Assembly: GCF_006442975.2 (NCBI RefSeq) | Contig: NZ_CP083954.1 | Location: 868,001-932,000 of the forward strand | Length of the DNA: 64,000 bases | Source: Mesorhizobium sp. B2-1-1 | Lineage (GTDB): Bacteria; Pseudomonadota; Alphaproteobacteria; Rhizobiales; Rhizobiaceae | Direction of reading: 5' to 3' | Shown: positions 23,566 to 31,997 of the stretch, one piece after another | How the letters are laid out: each line of letters begins with the position of its first letter | How positions within the stretch are numbered: the stretch's first letter is position 1 | Made by a program: the position numbers and the translations under genes | The notes under the pieces: model-generated | Database searches by the model: none | What the model was told of the DNA's origin: nothing | Seen by the model: the letters and a program-made list of their open reading frames with translations, nothing else

Positions 23566-24011
23566 TGCGGATCCCGGCGCATGGGATGGCCGGACTTGCG
23601 CCCGGCCAGAAACCAGTAGACCGAACCGGCGGCAATGCCGGCGGTGGCCAGGAAGCCGAGAAAGCCCGGGTTGAAAACAAACCCTCCGGCCGAGCCCGGG
23701 ACAAGAACCCCGAATGCGATGGACGTGATCGCGCCCGTGGCCGCGAAGTAGAACCACCCCCGAAGCGACAAGCGTTCGGCCATGAAGATCGCGGGGCCGA
23801 CGATCAACAACGCGCAGACCGCCACTGTCACTACCGCGAGCGGGAAGGAAACCAGCCAGTCGAACGCGAAAACGATGGACCAGGTGCCATATTCGAGCCC
23901 TTCCAGAAGAGCGATCAGCAGCACAGGCACCAGGATCGAGGTCAGCACGGCGGCGATATAGCCGACTGCTATGATGACGAAGCGCTTGAGCCCGGCGACG
24001 AGACGCCTCAC
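23562..24011 (-). CDS. Small integral membrane protein, hypothetical (coupled to rlmN)
   Basis: A 149-residue protein with about four membrane segments and a short basic C-terminal tail ([14 protein letters not shown]). I do not recognise a family. Its GTG start overlaps the rlmN stop codon in a GTGA arrangement, so it is translated from the rlmN mRNA, and it is itself coupled to the next gene by ATGA. Sequence similarity to that neighbour suggests a duplicated pair that may form a complex. Confidence 0.78.
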   Translation of the reverse strand: MRRLVAGLKRFVIIAVGYIAAVLTSILVPVLLIALLEGLEYGTWSIVFAFDWLVSFPLAVVTVAVCALLIVGPAIFMAERLSLRGWFYFAATGAITSIAFGVLVPGSAGGFVFNPGFLGFLATAGIAAGSVYWFLAGRKSGHPMRRDPQ

Positions 24012-25243
24012 GCCTCGCCGTGCCCCGCGATCATCATGGCTTCCAGCGCCAGCCGGTCGACCTTGCGCATGCGCTCCGATTCCGACTTGAGCTGGCCGCA
24101 GGCGGCGAGGATGTCGCGGCCGCGCGGCGTGCGGATTGGCGACGCATAGCCGGCGTTATTTATGTAGTCGGCGAATTTCTCGATCGTCTCCCAGTCCGAG
24201 CACTGGTAGTTGGTGCCGGGCCAGGGGTTGAACGGGATCAGGTTGATCTTGGCCGGAATGCCCCTGAGCAGCTTGACCAGCGCCTTGGCATCGTCGAGGG
24301 AATCGTTGACGTCCTTCAGCATCACATATTCGAAGGTGATGCGCCTGGCGTTCGACAGGCCGGGATAGGCGCGGCAGGCGGCGATCAGCTCCTTGAGCGG
24401 ATATTTCTTGTTGATCGGCACCAGAAGGTCGCGCAGATCGTCATTGGTGGCGTGCAGCGAGATGGCGAGCATGACCCCGATCTCCTCGCCGGTGCGGAAA
24501 ATCTCCGGCACCACGCCGGAGGTCGACAGGGTAATGCGGCGCTTGGAGAGCGAAAGACCGTCGCCGTCGGAAGCGATCAGCAGCGCTTTCTTGACCGCCT
24601 CGAAATTGTAGAGCGGCTCGCCCATACCCATCATGACGATGTTGGACACTTTGCGGCCCTCGGCCGGCACGATGGCGCCGTCGGGCGTGTCGCGGTCGGG
24701 GAAATCGCCGAGCCGGTCGCGCGCGGTGAGCAACTGGGCGAGGATTTCCTCGGCCGTCAGGTTGCGCACCAGCTTCTGCGTGCCGGTGTGGCAGAAGGAG
24801 CAGGTCAGCGTGCAGCCGACCTGCGAGGAGATGCAGAGCGTGCCGCGGCCTTCCTCGGGGATGTAGACGGTCTCGATCTCGACCGGGCGGCCGGCGCCGC
24901 GCGGCGGGAAGCGGAACAGCCATTTGCGCGTGCCGTCGGCGGAGACCTGCTCCTCGACGATCTCGGGCCGCGCCACGGTGAAATGCTTGTCGAGTTCGGC
25001 GCGAAGATCCTTGGAGATGTTGAACATGCCGGCGAAATCGGAGACGCCGCGCACATACATCCAGTGCCAGAGCTGCTGTGCACGCATTTTTGCCTGGCGC
25101 TCCGGCACGATGCCGGACGCGACGAGCGCCTCGCCCAGTTCGGCGCGCGTCAGGCCGATCAGCGACGGCTTTTCCGGCTGTATCGCGCGGGCGCGCAACG
25201 CGTCGCGGGCGCCTTCGGCGGTGAGGTCGAATGAAAGGGTCAT
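24008..25243 (-). CDS. rlmN: Dual-specificity 23S rRNA A2503 / tRNA A37 C2-methyltransferase
   Basis: A 411-residue radical-SAM enzyme that methylates C2 of A2503 in 23S rRNA. The N-terminal accessory domain ([20 protein letters not shown]) precedes the radical-SAM core with the CxxxCxxC cluster motif in [12 protein letters not shown] (around residue 145). MGMGEPLYN is also diagnostic. The C-terminal resolving cysteine is in [12 protein letters not shown]. The start ATG at 25243 gives normal length. Two small membrane-protein genes follow with overlapping stop/start codons. Confidence 0.96.
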   Translation of the reverse strand: MTLSFDLTAEGARDALRARAIQPEKPSLIGLTRAELGEALVASGIVPERQAKMRAQQLWHWMYVRGVSDFAGMFNISKDLRAELDKHFTVARPEIVEEQVSADGTRKWLFRFPPRGAGRPVEIETVYIPEEGRGTLCISSQVGCTLTCSFCHTGTQKLVRNLTAEEILAQLLTARDRLGDFPDRDTPDGAIVPAEGRKVSNIVMMGMGEPLYNFEAVKKALLIASDGDGLSLSKRRITLSTSGVVPEIFRTGEEIGVMLAISLHATNDDLRDLLVPINKKYPLKELIAACRAYPGLSNARRITFEYVMLKDVNDSLDDAKALVKLLRGIPAKINLIPFNPWPGTNYQCSDWETIEKFADYINNAGYASPIRTPRGRDILAACGQLKSESERMRKVDRLALEAMMIAGHGEA

Positions 25244-25509
25244 GGTTGCACTGATATAAGCGGTTTGCTGCCGATTTCATCCATCGGCCGGATATGAAGC
25301 GCGGCCCATAGCACAGCTTGGCGGCGGAGTCATGCGATGGCGAGGCGATCCGTGTGCCGACCGATTGACAGATGCGCCGGCCGGTCAGACCTGCGGTCCG
25401 TGCTTTTCGCCCGAAAACGGATCACTTGATCGTGTTGAAGTAACGGTTCTCACCGCGTGTTCGAACCCTGAATGGGGCAACCATGCCCTGACAAATGGGA
25501 GTACGCACG

Positions 25510-25809
25510 ATGAACTCTATCAAGCTCGCCGTCATTGCCGGCTTCGTCGGCCTTTCAGCCTCGCAGGCATTTGCCGAAGACGCGATGGGCACAATGACCA
25601 TGATGAAGGCAGGGCAAGTCACGGCAATCATGCCGGACGGGCATATGGGCACCATAACGCCGGACGCGAAAATGAGTGCCGAGATGATGAAGATGGCAAA
25701 GCCGATCAAGCACTGCATGATGATGATGACCGACGCCAAGGGCAAAGCCTTCATGATCGACACGTCGACCAAGAAGGCTCAGGCGGAATGCGAAAAAATG
25801 GCCATGTGA
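25510..25809 (+). CDS. Secreted Met-rich small protein, hypothetical
   Basis: A 99-residue protein with a clear Sec signal peptide (MNSIKLAVIAGFVGLSASQAFA). The mature part has about 17 Met in 77 residues, including runs such as HCMMMMTD and EMMKMAK, plus two Cys and two His. Such composition is seen in periplasmic copper or silver binders, so metal binding is a reasonable but unproven guess. I chose the ATG at 25510 because GGGAG lies 8 nt upstream; an in-frame ATG at 25495 lacks this. It stands alone between rlmN and the CLC gene. Confidence 0.75.
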   Translation: MNSIKLAVIAGFVGLSASQAFAEDAMGTMTMMKAGQVTAIMPDGHMGTITPDAKMSAEMMKMAKPIKHCMMMMTDAKGKAFMIDTSTKKAQAECEKMAM

Positions 25810-26115
25810 GGCCTGCCGTCGATCGATATTCCCGCCGGCTCGAAGGTCGGCGGGAGCCCATCCGAGCCTTGTTCCCGCAGACCACTCAGCACACGCAGGT
25901 CGAGATATCACCTGTCGGTGTTGAGGGTGTCTCATGATCAATGCGGAGACGACGATCATTGCGCCGAACCGGCATAACTCATGGTTCCTTGTTCATGGTG
26001 CCAAACCGCAGCCATGGACTTTTGCTCCACGTCCGTCTTCCATTTCACGTTTGATGCGAACGCTTGATCGAGGCCATGCCTGTGTTAGGGCTGGGGCTCC
26101 GTCGAGAGGACACAC
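25810..26115. other. Intergenic region, one hairpin
   Basis: The only structure I see is an 8-bp dyad shortly after the stop of the Met-rich gene (TCCCGCCG at 25830-25837 facing CGGCGGGA at 25848-25855). It has no T-tract and may be a weak terminator. The rest, up to the CLC gene, shows no coding or RNA signal. Confidence 0.4.
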
Positions 26116-27471
26116 ATGAACGGTACAGTGCGAAAATACCCCTTGCTGCGGCGTTCGCGCGCGATGTGGGGCTCTCGCCGGGTGTGGCAGCCGCGGCTGG
26201 TGTTCTGGGCCGGCGCGATCTGCATCGGCGTGATCAGCGTGCTGTTCGCGGTGCTCGCCGACAAGGCGCAGGCGCTGTTCCATGCCATGACCGGCGATGA
26301 CGGCGGCTGGCGTTTCTATCTGCCGCTGGCGATCACGCCGCTCGGCTTCGTGCTGTGTGCCTGGCTGGCGCAAGCCTTCTTCCCGGGCTCGCAAGGCAGC
26401 GGCATTCCGCAGGCGATCGCGGCGCGGCATCTGCGCGACGACGACGACCGTGGCCACATCCTGTCGCTGAAGCTGGTCGCGGGCAAGATCGCGCTCACCC
26501 TGGTCGGCCTGTTCTGCGGCGCTTCGATCGGCCGTGAGGGACCGACCGTGCAGGTCGGCGCGTCGTTGATGCTGCAGGCGGCACGCTGGGGCGGCATGGC
26601 GCAGGCGCGCGGCCTGATCCTGGCCGGCTCGGCCGCCGGCATCGCGGCCGCCTTCAACACGCCGCTGGCCGGCATCGTCTTCGCCATCGAGGAAATGGGC
26701 CGCACCTACGAAGCGCGGACCAACGGGCTGGTGCTGACGGCGGTGATCCTGGCCGGCATCGCCTCGCTCGGCCTGCTTGGCAACTACACCTATTTCGGTG
26801 TCTCGAAGGAGACGATCTCGTTTGCCGCCGAGTGGCCGCTTGTGATTGCCTGCGGCGTCATCGGCGGCGGCCTCGGCGCGCTGTTCTCGCTCCTGGCGCT
26901 GAAGGCGACGCGCCGGATCCGGCGCTGGAACACGGGGCAGCCCTTGCGGCGCGTCCTGCTGGTCGCCGCCATCTGTGGGCTCGGCGTCGCGGCGATCGGC
27001 ATCGCCTCGGGCGGCCTGACCTTCGGCACCGGCTACGCGCAGGCGCGCGGCGCCGTTGAAGGCACGCCGCTGCCCTGGTTCTTCTTCGCCGAGAAGTTCC
27101 TTGCCGGGCTGCTGTCGATGGTCTCGGGCATTCCGGGCGGCATCTTTGCGCCTTCGCTTTCGGTCGGCGCCGGCATCGGCAGCTCGCTCGGCCTCGTCTT
27201 CGGCGCCAGCACGGGTGCGGCCGCGTTGCTCGGCATGGCCGGTTATTTCGCCGGCGTCGTGCAGGCGCCGATGACGGCCTTCGTCATCATCCTGGAGATG
27301 ACCGGCAATCACGACAATGTCATCGCGCTGATGCTGGCCTCGATGCTGGGCTACGGCACGGCGCGCATGATCTCGCGCGAGCCGCTCTATCATGCGCTGT
27401 CGCGCGTCTTCATCGCGGAAGCGATCCGCCGGCGCAGGGCGGAGGCGGCGCCGGAACCAGGTCCGGCGTGA
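26116..27471 (+). CDS. CLC-type chloride/proton antiporter
   Basis: A 451-residue membrane protein of the CLC family. Anion-selectivity motifs are GSGIP (about 94-98), GREGPTVQ (about 138-145, with the gating glutamate) and GIPGGIFAPSL (about 338-348). The proton glutamate pair appears in FAIEEMG. Both glutamates are present, so it is expected to exchange Cl- (or a related anion) for H+ rather than act as a channel. It has no cytoplasmic CBS domains. It is convergent with the IalB gene and ends at a shared terminator. Confidence 0.92.
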   Translation: MNGTVRKYPLLRRSRAMWGSRRVWQPRLVFWAGAICIGVISVLFAVLADKAQALFHAMTGDDGGWRFYLPLAITPLGFVLCAWLAQAFFPGSQGSGIPQAIAARHLRDDDDRGHILSLKLVAGKIALTLVGLFCGASIGREGPTVQVGASLMLQAARWGGMAQARGLILAGSAAGIAAAFNTPLAGIVFAIEEMGRTYEARTNGLVLTAVILAGIASLGLLGNYTYFGVSKETISFAAEWPLVIACGVIGGGLGALFSLLALKATRRIRRWNTGQPLRRVLLVAAICGLGVAAIGIASGGLTFGTGYAQARGAVEGTPLPWFFFAEKFLAGLLSMVSGIPGGIFAPSLSVGAGIGSSLGLVFGASTGAAALLGMAGYFAGVVQAPMTAFVIILEMTGNHDNVIALMLASMLGYGTARMISREPLYHALSRVFIAEAIRRRRAEAAPEPGPA

Positions 27472-27478
27472 AAAACAA

Positions 27479-27502
27479 AGGCCGGACCCAGCGGTCCGGC
27501 CT
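27479..27502. terminator. Bidirectional terminator between the CLC and IalB genes
   Basis: A perfect 10-bp stem (AGGCCGGACC / GGTCCGGCCT) with a 4-nt loop. On the minus strand it is followed by TTGTTTTT, a strong U-tract for the IalB transcript. On the plus strand CTCTCTGTT follows, so termination is weaker for the CLC gene. Confidence 0.88.
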
Positions 27503-27525
27503 CTCTGTTCAAAGCGAAATTTCGA

Positions 27526-28029
27526 CTATTTGCAGTTGGCGATCGACGACAGCGCCGCCGAGATGCCTTTCAGCGAGAAGACGTAGGAGGTGGTGTTGCC
27601 GCGGCCGGACTTGGCCTGCACCTTCATGTCGGTGCCGGATTTCATGGCGGCGATCAGCACCGGCTCCTCGGCGGCGTTCTCGACCCAGGCCGACTTGCCG
27701 CGCGTGAACATCGAAAACGTCTTCTTGTCGATTGTGACGGTGGCCTTGGAGTTTTCCTGGAAAGTGTAGCCGGCGATGAATTGCGGCTCGTAGGATACCT
27801 GCTGGCCGGGCCGCTGGCTGACGAAGAAGAACATGTCGCCATGGTCGAGCGTCGGCGGCTGCTTGTCGGTCGGCACGGTGAGGACATAGCAGACCTTGCC
27901 GCCCGATGCCTGGTAGCTGTAGGTGCCCCAGGCATTGTGCTGGCCGATCTTGGTCGCCTGCTGCGCCATCGCCGGCGCTGCGAAGGCCACCAGGACCAGG
28001 CTCGAAACTGTAGCAATCAATCCGCGCAT
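27526..28029 (-). CDS. Invasion-associated locus B (IalB)-like periplasmic protein
   Basis: A 167-residue secreted protein with a signal peptide (MRGLIATVSSLVLVAFAAPAMA). The IalB-type fold is recognisable in KVCYVLTVPTDKQPP, FFFVSQRPGQ and the C-terminal YVFSLKGISAAL ending in a conserved Cys-Lys. IalB was named from Bartonella erythrocyte invasion, but homologues are widespread in non-pathogenic Rhizobiales, where the role is envelope-related and undefined. It stands alone, and its transcript ends at the 27479-27502 terminator. Confidence 0.87.
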   Translation of the reverse strand: MRGLIATVSSLVLVAFAAPAMAQQATKIGQHNAWGTYSYQASGGKVCYVLTVPTDKQPPTLDHGDMFFFVSQRPGQQVSYEPQFIAGYTFQENSKATVTIDKKTFSMFTRGKSAWVENAAEEPVLIAAMKSGTDMKVQAKSGRGNTTSYVFSLKGISAALSSIANCK

Positions 28030-28304
28030 CGTTTTTCCCGTATTCCAAATGGTGCGGAGGCGGGCCGCGTGGCGTCCTGCCGTCGCTTCATTTTGATTTA
28101 ATCTGGGTTACCAAACGGTGAATTACCTCTGAGAAAAGGACGCTCACCCCAGGAAACCGCCGCCGTCTTCGCGCCGCCGCCTTTCAAGCGGCTGGCGCGA
28201 TGTCCCTTCGGCGACTTGGAGGGCATGAAAGCGGCAAGAGTTTGACTTTTCCACAAGCCCTCTGAACGCTGGTGTCCAGCGCGCGCGAAGGCCGGTTCCA
28301 GGGC

Positions 28305-28667
28305 TCAGCCCTTGTCCGATATGGCGTCCTTGGCGGCCTGCCGGTGCGCCGGCGTGATATGGGCGCTGACGGCGGTGATCGCGGCGGTGAGCACGGCGAT
28401 ATCGTCGGTGAAGCCGAGGCCGAGGATGAAGTCGGGGACCATATCCACCGGCAGGACGAAATAACCGAGTGCCGCCACCAGGATGCCTTTTGCGCGCAGC
28501 GGCGTGTTCTTGTCCATGGCGCAGTAATAGGCCGCGACGACATCTTCCATGAACGGGATCTGCCGCGCGGCCTTCTTGGCCGTGCGCCAGAATTTCTCGC
28601 GCACCTCGCTCTCACCGCCCAGCCTGTCGCCAAAGCCGAAGAAATCAAAACCGGATTTTTGCGCCAT
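28305..28667 (-). CDS. YkvA family protein (DUF1232)
   Basis: A 120-residue protein with the DUF1232 core: AAYYCAMDKNTPLRAKGIL followed by the membrane hairpin LGYFVLPVDMVPDFILGLGFTDD (about 68-90) with the family signature YFxxPxDxxPD. It is probably membrane-associated. The function is unknown. The ATG at 28667 has AAGGAGA upstream; a TTG one codon earlier is not needed. It is a single gene between the IalB gene and a repeat-bearing gap. Confidence 0.88.
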   Translation of the reverse strand: MAQKSGFDFFGFGDRLGGESEVREKFWRTAKKAARQIPFMEDVVAAYYCAMDKNTPLRAKGILVAALGYFVLPVDMVPDFILGLGFTDDIAVLTAAITAVSAHITPAHRQAAKDAISDKG

Positions 28668-28888
28668 CAATTTCTCCTTGCGGGCTCATGCGCCTGCCTG
28701 CGCATGGCCGCGGGGCAAAATGTGGTGAAACCCGACGCTTGCTGCAAGAGCTTGGGAGATCGCTGGCCTGAAAATCGGAATCAGTCTTTAGCGTGCTGTC
28801 CTGCGGATCAGGTGATGCCGGCCTGGCGGACACTCCGCTGGCAGTCGTCCTCCCTTGGAGTTCGGCGGCAAACGCACCTCCCGTCGTC

Positions 28889-29030
28889 ATTCTAGGGCGA
28901 AGCAAGGAGCGAAGCGACGCGGCGCAGACCCTAGAATCCATGCCGCGACTCAAGAGCGACGCAGCGGTGCTGAATTCTGCTCGACTGCACCCCTTGGTCA
29001 ACGTCGCGGCATGGATCCTCGGGTCTGCGC
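28889..29030. repeat. Compound palindromic element in the YkvA-PCD gap
   Basis: Two nested dyads: ATTCTAGGG (28889-28897) faces CCCTAGAAT (28929-28937). The longer interrupted pair GCGCAGACC...CCATGCCGCGAC (28922-28949) faces GTCGCGGCATGG...GGTCTGCGC (29003-29030). The element makes up much of the 416-bp gap between the genes at 28305 and 29084, which otherwise shows no coding signal. It differs from the GCGCC-ended family elsewhere in the window. Confidence 0.65.
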
Positions 29031-29083
29031 GTCCGCTTCGCCCGTGGCTGACGAAGCCGGGGTTGCCGCACCTATGAATTACC

Positions 29084-29377
29084 CTAGCCAACAAAGCGGT
29101 CCATTTTCTTCGCCAACTCGATGTCAAGCGTCGTGACGCCGCCGGCATCGTGCGTGTTCAGCGTCACGTCGACGGTTTTGTAGACATTCGACCAGTCGGG
29201 ATGATGGTCCATCTTCTCGGCCGCAAGCGCGACACGGGTCATGAAGGCGAAGGCTTCGGAGAAATTCCTGAAGGTGAACGTCCGTTTGATGGAAGCGCCA
29301 TCCGCAGCCAGCGACCAGCCTTCGAGGTCTGTCAGCGCCGCGATGATGGCTTCCTTGCCAAGTTTCTCTCTCGTCAT
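29084..29377 (-). CDS. phhB: Pterin-4a-carbinolamine dehydratase
   Basis: A 97-residue PCD/DCoH-fold protein that regenerates tetrahydrobiopterin by dehydrating 4a-hydroxytetrahydrobiopterin. The active-site signature is [20 protein letters not shown] (about 58-77), with the His-His pair. [18 protein letters not shown] precedes it. No phenylalanine hydroxylase gene is in the window, so the physiological partner (possibly molybdopterin-related) is unknown. The start ATG at 29377 has AGGAACC upstream. It is divergent from the LMW phosphatase gene, 51 bp away. Confidence 0.92.
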   Translation of the reverse strand: MTREKLGKEAIIAALTDLEGWSLAADGASIKRTFTFRNFSEAFAFMTRVALAAEKMDHHPDWSNVYKTVDVTLNTHDAGGVTTLDIELAKKMDRFVG

Positions 29378-29428
29378 GTCCGGTTCCTGTGCTATTTCGA
29401 AGATGACTTTCACCATAGCGCCGGATCG

Positions 29429-29947
29429 ATGAGCACGAAGCCCATAAAATCCATTCTGTTCGTCTGCCTGGGCAACATCTGCCGTTCGCCGCTGGCGGAA
29501 GGCGTGCTTCGTTCCGTGCTGACGGAACGTGGACTGGGCCGGGACATAGTGCTCGATTCAGCCGCAACCAGCGACTGGGAGGCGGGCTCCGCCCCCGATC
29601 GGCGTTCGATCGCCATCGCGTCGCGCCACGGCATCGACATATCGGAACTGCGGGCACGCAAGATCGCGCCCGAGGATTTCTCGCGTTTCGACCTGATCTT
29701 CGGCATGGACAGGTCGAACGTCGCCGACCTGAAGACGCTGGCGCCCGCCGGCGTGCGCGACCGCATCCACCTGTTCCTGGAATTTGCGCAGGGAAAGGCG
29801 CGAGACGTGCCGGATCCCTATCACGACGGCGAGGAAGCCTTCGCCGAGGTCTACCGCATGATCCGCGAAGCGTCGGAGGCGCTGGCGACGCGGCTTGCCG
29901 CGCGCGTATCGGCGCCCGACAACGGCCAGGCTTCCTCGACGATGTAG
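29429..29947 (+). CDS. Low-molecular-weight protein-tyrosine phosphatase family
   Basis: A 172-residue cytosolic phosphatase. The P-loop is [10 protein letters not shown], with catalytic Cys13 and Arg19 (CX5R). The general-acid loop is visible as [12 protein letters not shown]. Homologues dephosphorylate tyrosine kinases of polysaccharide synthesis or arsenate-type substrates; the partner is not in the window. The start ATG at 29429 is just before the conserved beta strand. The final 97 bp overlap the convergent thpR gene, which gives this protein a non-conserved C-terminus ([15 protein letters not shown] tail). Confidence 0.9.
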   Translation: MSTKPIKSILFVCLGNICRSPLAEGVLRSVLTERGLGRDIVLDSAATSDWEAGSAPDRRSIAIASRHGIDISELRARKIAPEDFSRFDLIFGMDRSNVADLKTLAPAGVRDRIHLFLEFAQGKARDVPDPYHDGEEAFAEVYRMIREASEALATRLAARVSAPDNGQASSTM

Positions 29948-30447
29948 GGGCCGCCGCCGACCGAATCGCGCGACGACATCAAGACGAACCGGCTGATGCG
30001 GAACGGCAAGGTCGAAAAATTGCCGCGCGCCGAAAGATATTGGGCGACGTCCAGCGGGCTCGAATTGCGCAGGCGGGCCAGTGTGACATGCGGCATGAAC
30101 TTGCGCGGATCGGCCGGAATGCCGAGCCGCTGGCAGATGCGCTCGATTTCAGCCTGAAGCGCCGAGAGATCCGGCGAGGCAGAGACCCCGGCCCATACGG
30201 CATGCGGTTTCTTCTGGCCGAAAGCGCCGACGCCCGACAGCGTCAGCGGGAAGGAGGGGCGGTGGACGCGGTCGAGCGCGTTGGCGATCTCGTCGGCGAC
30301 ATGGCCTTCGACATCGCCGATGAAGCGCAGCGTCAGATGATAGTTCTCGACGTCGATCCAGCGGGCCCCGGGCAGGCCGCCCCTGAGCAGGGACAGCGAA
30401 AGGGCGGCGTCACGCGGAATTTCGAGGGCGGTGAAAAGACGCGGCAT
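29851..30447 (-). CDS. thpR: RNA 2',3'-cyclic phosphodiesterase
   Basis: A 198-residue 2H-phosphoesterase. The two catalytic motifs are H37-LTL (YHLTLRFIG) and H120-VTL (MPHVTLARL). The fold runs from MPRLFTALEIP to about residue 180. It hydrolyses 2',3'-cyclic phosphate RNA ends, historically called 2'-5' RNA ligase. The C-terminal 20 or so residues (after EEAWPLSG) are not conserved in character and are encoded opposite the end of the LMW phosphatase gene, a 97-bp convergent overlap. Confidence 0.9.
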   Translation of the reverse strand: MPRLFTALEIPRDAALSLSLLRGGLPGARWIDVENYHLTLRFIGDVEGHVADEIANALDRVHRPSFPLTLSGVGAFGQKKPHAVWAGVSASPDLSALQAEIERICQRLGIPADPRKFMPHVTLARLRNSSPLDVAQYLSARGNFSTLPFRISRFVLMSSRDSVGGGPYIVEEAWPLSGADTRAASRVASASDASRIMR

Positions 30448-30574
30448 GAAGAGCCTCCCTTCCTCGAATCGAACTGTGCCCCCAGCGAATCATCGATAAT
30501 CAAGCGGGGCAAGAGGTTTGTTGGTCACAGGTCTCGTCAAAAAGATTTCCCCAACGGAAAGGGCCTATCCCGTC

Positions 30575-31219
30575 TTACGATCCTCCCGGCGCCGCCGCGA
30601 TGGCCTTCTCGACCGCAGGCAGGATGCGCTCGACCATCTGGGCGACCCCCTTGGCGTTCGGATGCAAGCCATCCTCAAGCTGCAGGGCGGACTGGCCGGC
30701 TACGCCGTCGAGAAAGAACGGGTACAAGGTAACGCCGTATTTTGCAGCCAGTTCCGGGAAGATGGCGTCGAAGGCGTTCTGATAGTCGGCGCCGAGATTG
30801 GGCGCTGCGCGCATGCCGGCCAGCAGAACGGCGATCTTGCGCTCTTTCAACTTGGCCAGCATCGTATCCAGGTTCTTGCGGGTGATGTCGGGCGAAACGC
30901 CGCGCAGCATGTCGTTGGCGCCGAGTTCGAGGATGACAAGCTGCGTGCCGTCCGGCACCGACCAGTCGAGCCGCGCCAGCCCGCCGCTGGAGGTGTCGCC
31001 GGAAACGCCGGCATTGGCGACGGTTACATCCCTGCCCCTGGCGCGCAGCGCCGCCTGCAGCCTGTCGGTAAAACCCTCGTCGGGTCCGAGGCCGTAGCCG
31101 GCCATCAGGCTGTCACCGAAACCGACGATCTCGAAAGGCTCGGCGCGTGCCGACGAGATGGCGCCGCAAATGGCGAGGAAAACGATCAGGCCTGCGGCAA
31201 TTCTGCGTTGGAAAGACAT
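30575..31219 (-). CDS. GDSL-type arylesterase / TesA-like lysophospholipase
   Basis: A 214-residue periplasmic SGNH hydrolase with a signal peptide (MSFQRRIAAGLIVFLAICGAISSARA). SGNH blocks are present: GFGDSLMAGYGL (Ser nucleophile), ANAGVSGDTSSGG (Gly), LGANDMLRG (Asn) and DGLHPNAKG (Asp/His). It acts on acyl esters or thioesters such as lysophospholipids. It diverges from the ABC exporter genes, the conserved tesA-ybbA-ybbP arrangement of proteobacteria, which suggests linked lipid turnover and export. Confidence 0.92.
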   Translation of the reverse strand: MSFQRRIAAGLIVFLAICGAISSARAEPFEIVGFGDSLMAGYGLGPDEGFTDRLQAALRARGRDVTVANAGVSGDTSSGGLARLDWSVPDGTQLVILELGANDMLRGVSPDITRKNLDTMLAKLKERKIAVLLAGMRAAPNLGADYQNAFDAIFPELAAKYGVTLYPFFLDGVAGQSALQLEDGLHPNAKGVAQMVERILPAVEKAIAAAPGGS

Positions 31220-31301
31220 GCGGCAGGTCCCATATGACAGAGAATTCTTCCGGCGACGGCCCGCAGGCGGAGCCCTCATCTCCATATAGGACGCTTTCAT
31301 T

Positions 31302-31997
31302 TTGACAGAAGCCGTCATCGAGCTGAAAGACGTATCGCTGACATTGGGCGAAGGCGCCTCGTCCGTCCATGTGCTGAAGGGCGTCAGCCTCGATGTGGCG
31401 CGCGGCGAGGCGACCGGCATCGTTGGACCGTCGGGGTCGGGCAAGTCGACGCTGCTCATGGTTCTCGCAGGTCTGGAAAGGGTCGATTCGGGCACGGTAC
31501 GAATCGCCGGCGAGCTGCTCAACGGCAAGAGCGAGGATCAGATCGCATCGTTTCGGGGGCGAAACATCGGCATCGTGTTCCAGTCCTTCCATCTCATCCC
31601 CAATATGACGGCGCTCGAAAATGTCGCCGTGCCGCTGGAGCTGGCCGGTCGTGCCGATCCGTTCTCGGTGGCGGAACGCGAGCTGGCGGCCGTCGGTCTG
31701 AGCGACCGCGTGACGCACTATCCCGGCGAACTTTCGGGCGGCGAGCAGCAGCGCGTCGCGATCGCCCGGGCGCTTGCGCCATCGCCGCGCATCCTCATCG
31801 CCGACGAGCCGACCGGCAATCTCGACCAGGCAACCGGCAAGCAGGTCGCCGACCTTTTGTTCGCCAAGGCGGCCGAGCGCGGCATGACTCTGGTGCTGGT
31901 CACGCATGACCAGGCGCTCGCGGCGCGCTGTTCGCGCCAGGTCTCCATGCGCTCCGGCAGGATCGAGGCACCGGCGCCGACCAAGGCCATCGCCTGA
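31302..31997 (+). CDS. ABC transporter ATP-binding protein, YbbA/LolD-like
   Basis: A 231-residue ATPase of the MacB/LolD class. Walker A is GPSGSGKST (about 45-53), the Q-loop is in VFQSFHLIPNMTALENV, the signature is LSGGEQQRVAIARAL, Walker B is ILIADEPTGNLD, and the H-loop is VTHD. No ATG lies before the conserved N-terminus: an in-frame stop is at 31287-31289, and TTG at 31302 is the best start (ATT at 31299 is the alternative). Its stop codon overlaps the permease ATG (TGATG), so the pair forms one transporter. Confidence 0.93.
   Translation: MTEAVIELKDVSLTLGEGASSVHVLKGVSLDVARGEATGIVGPSGSGKSTLLMVLAGLERVDSGTVRIAGELLNGKSEDQIASFRGRNIGIVFQSFHLIPNMTALENVAVPLELAGRADPFSVAERELAAVGLSDRVTHYPGELSGGEQQRVAIARALAPSPRILIADEPTGNLDQATGKQVADLLFAKAAERGMTLVLVTHDQALAARCSRQVSMRSGRIEAPAPTKAIA

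Noticed and set aside
30575..30900. Possible frameshift in the GDSL esterase
   Set aside because: All four SGNH blocks are in one frame with a normal C-terminus, so the gene is intact.
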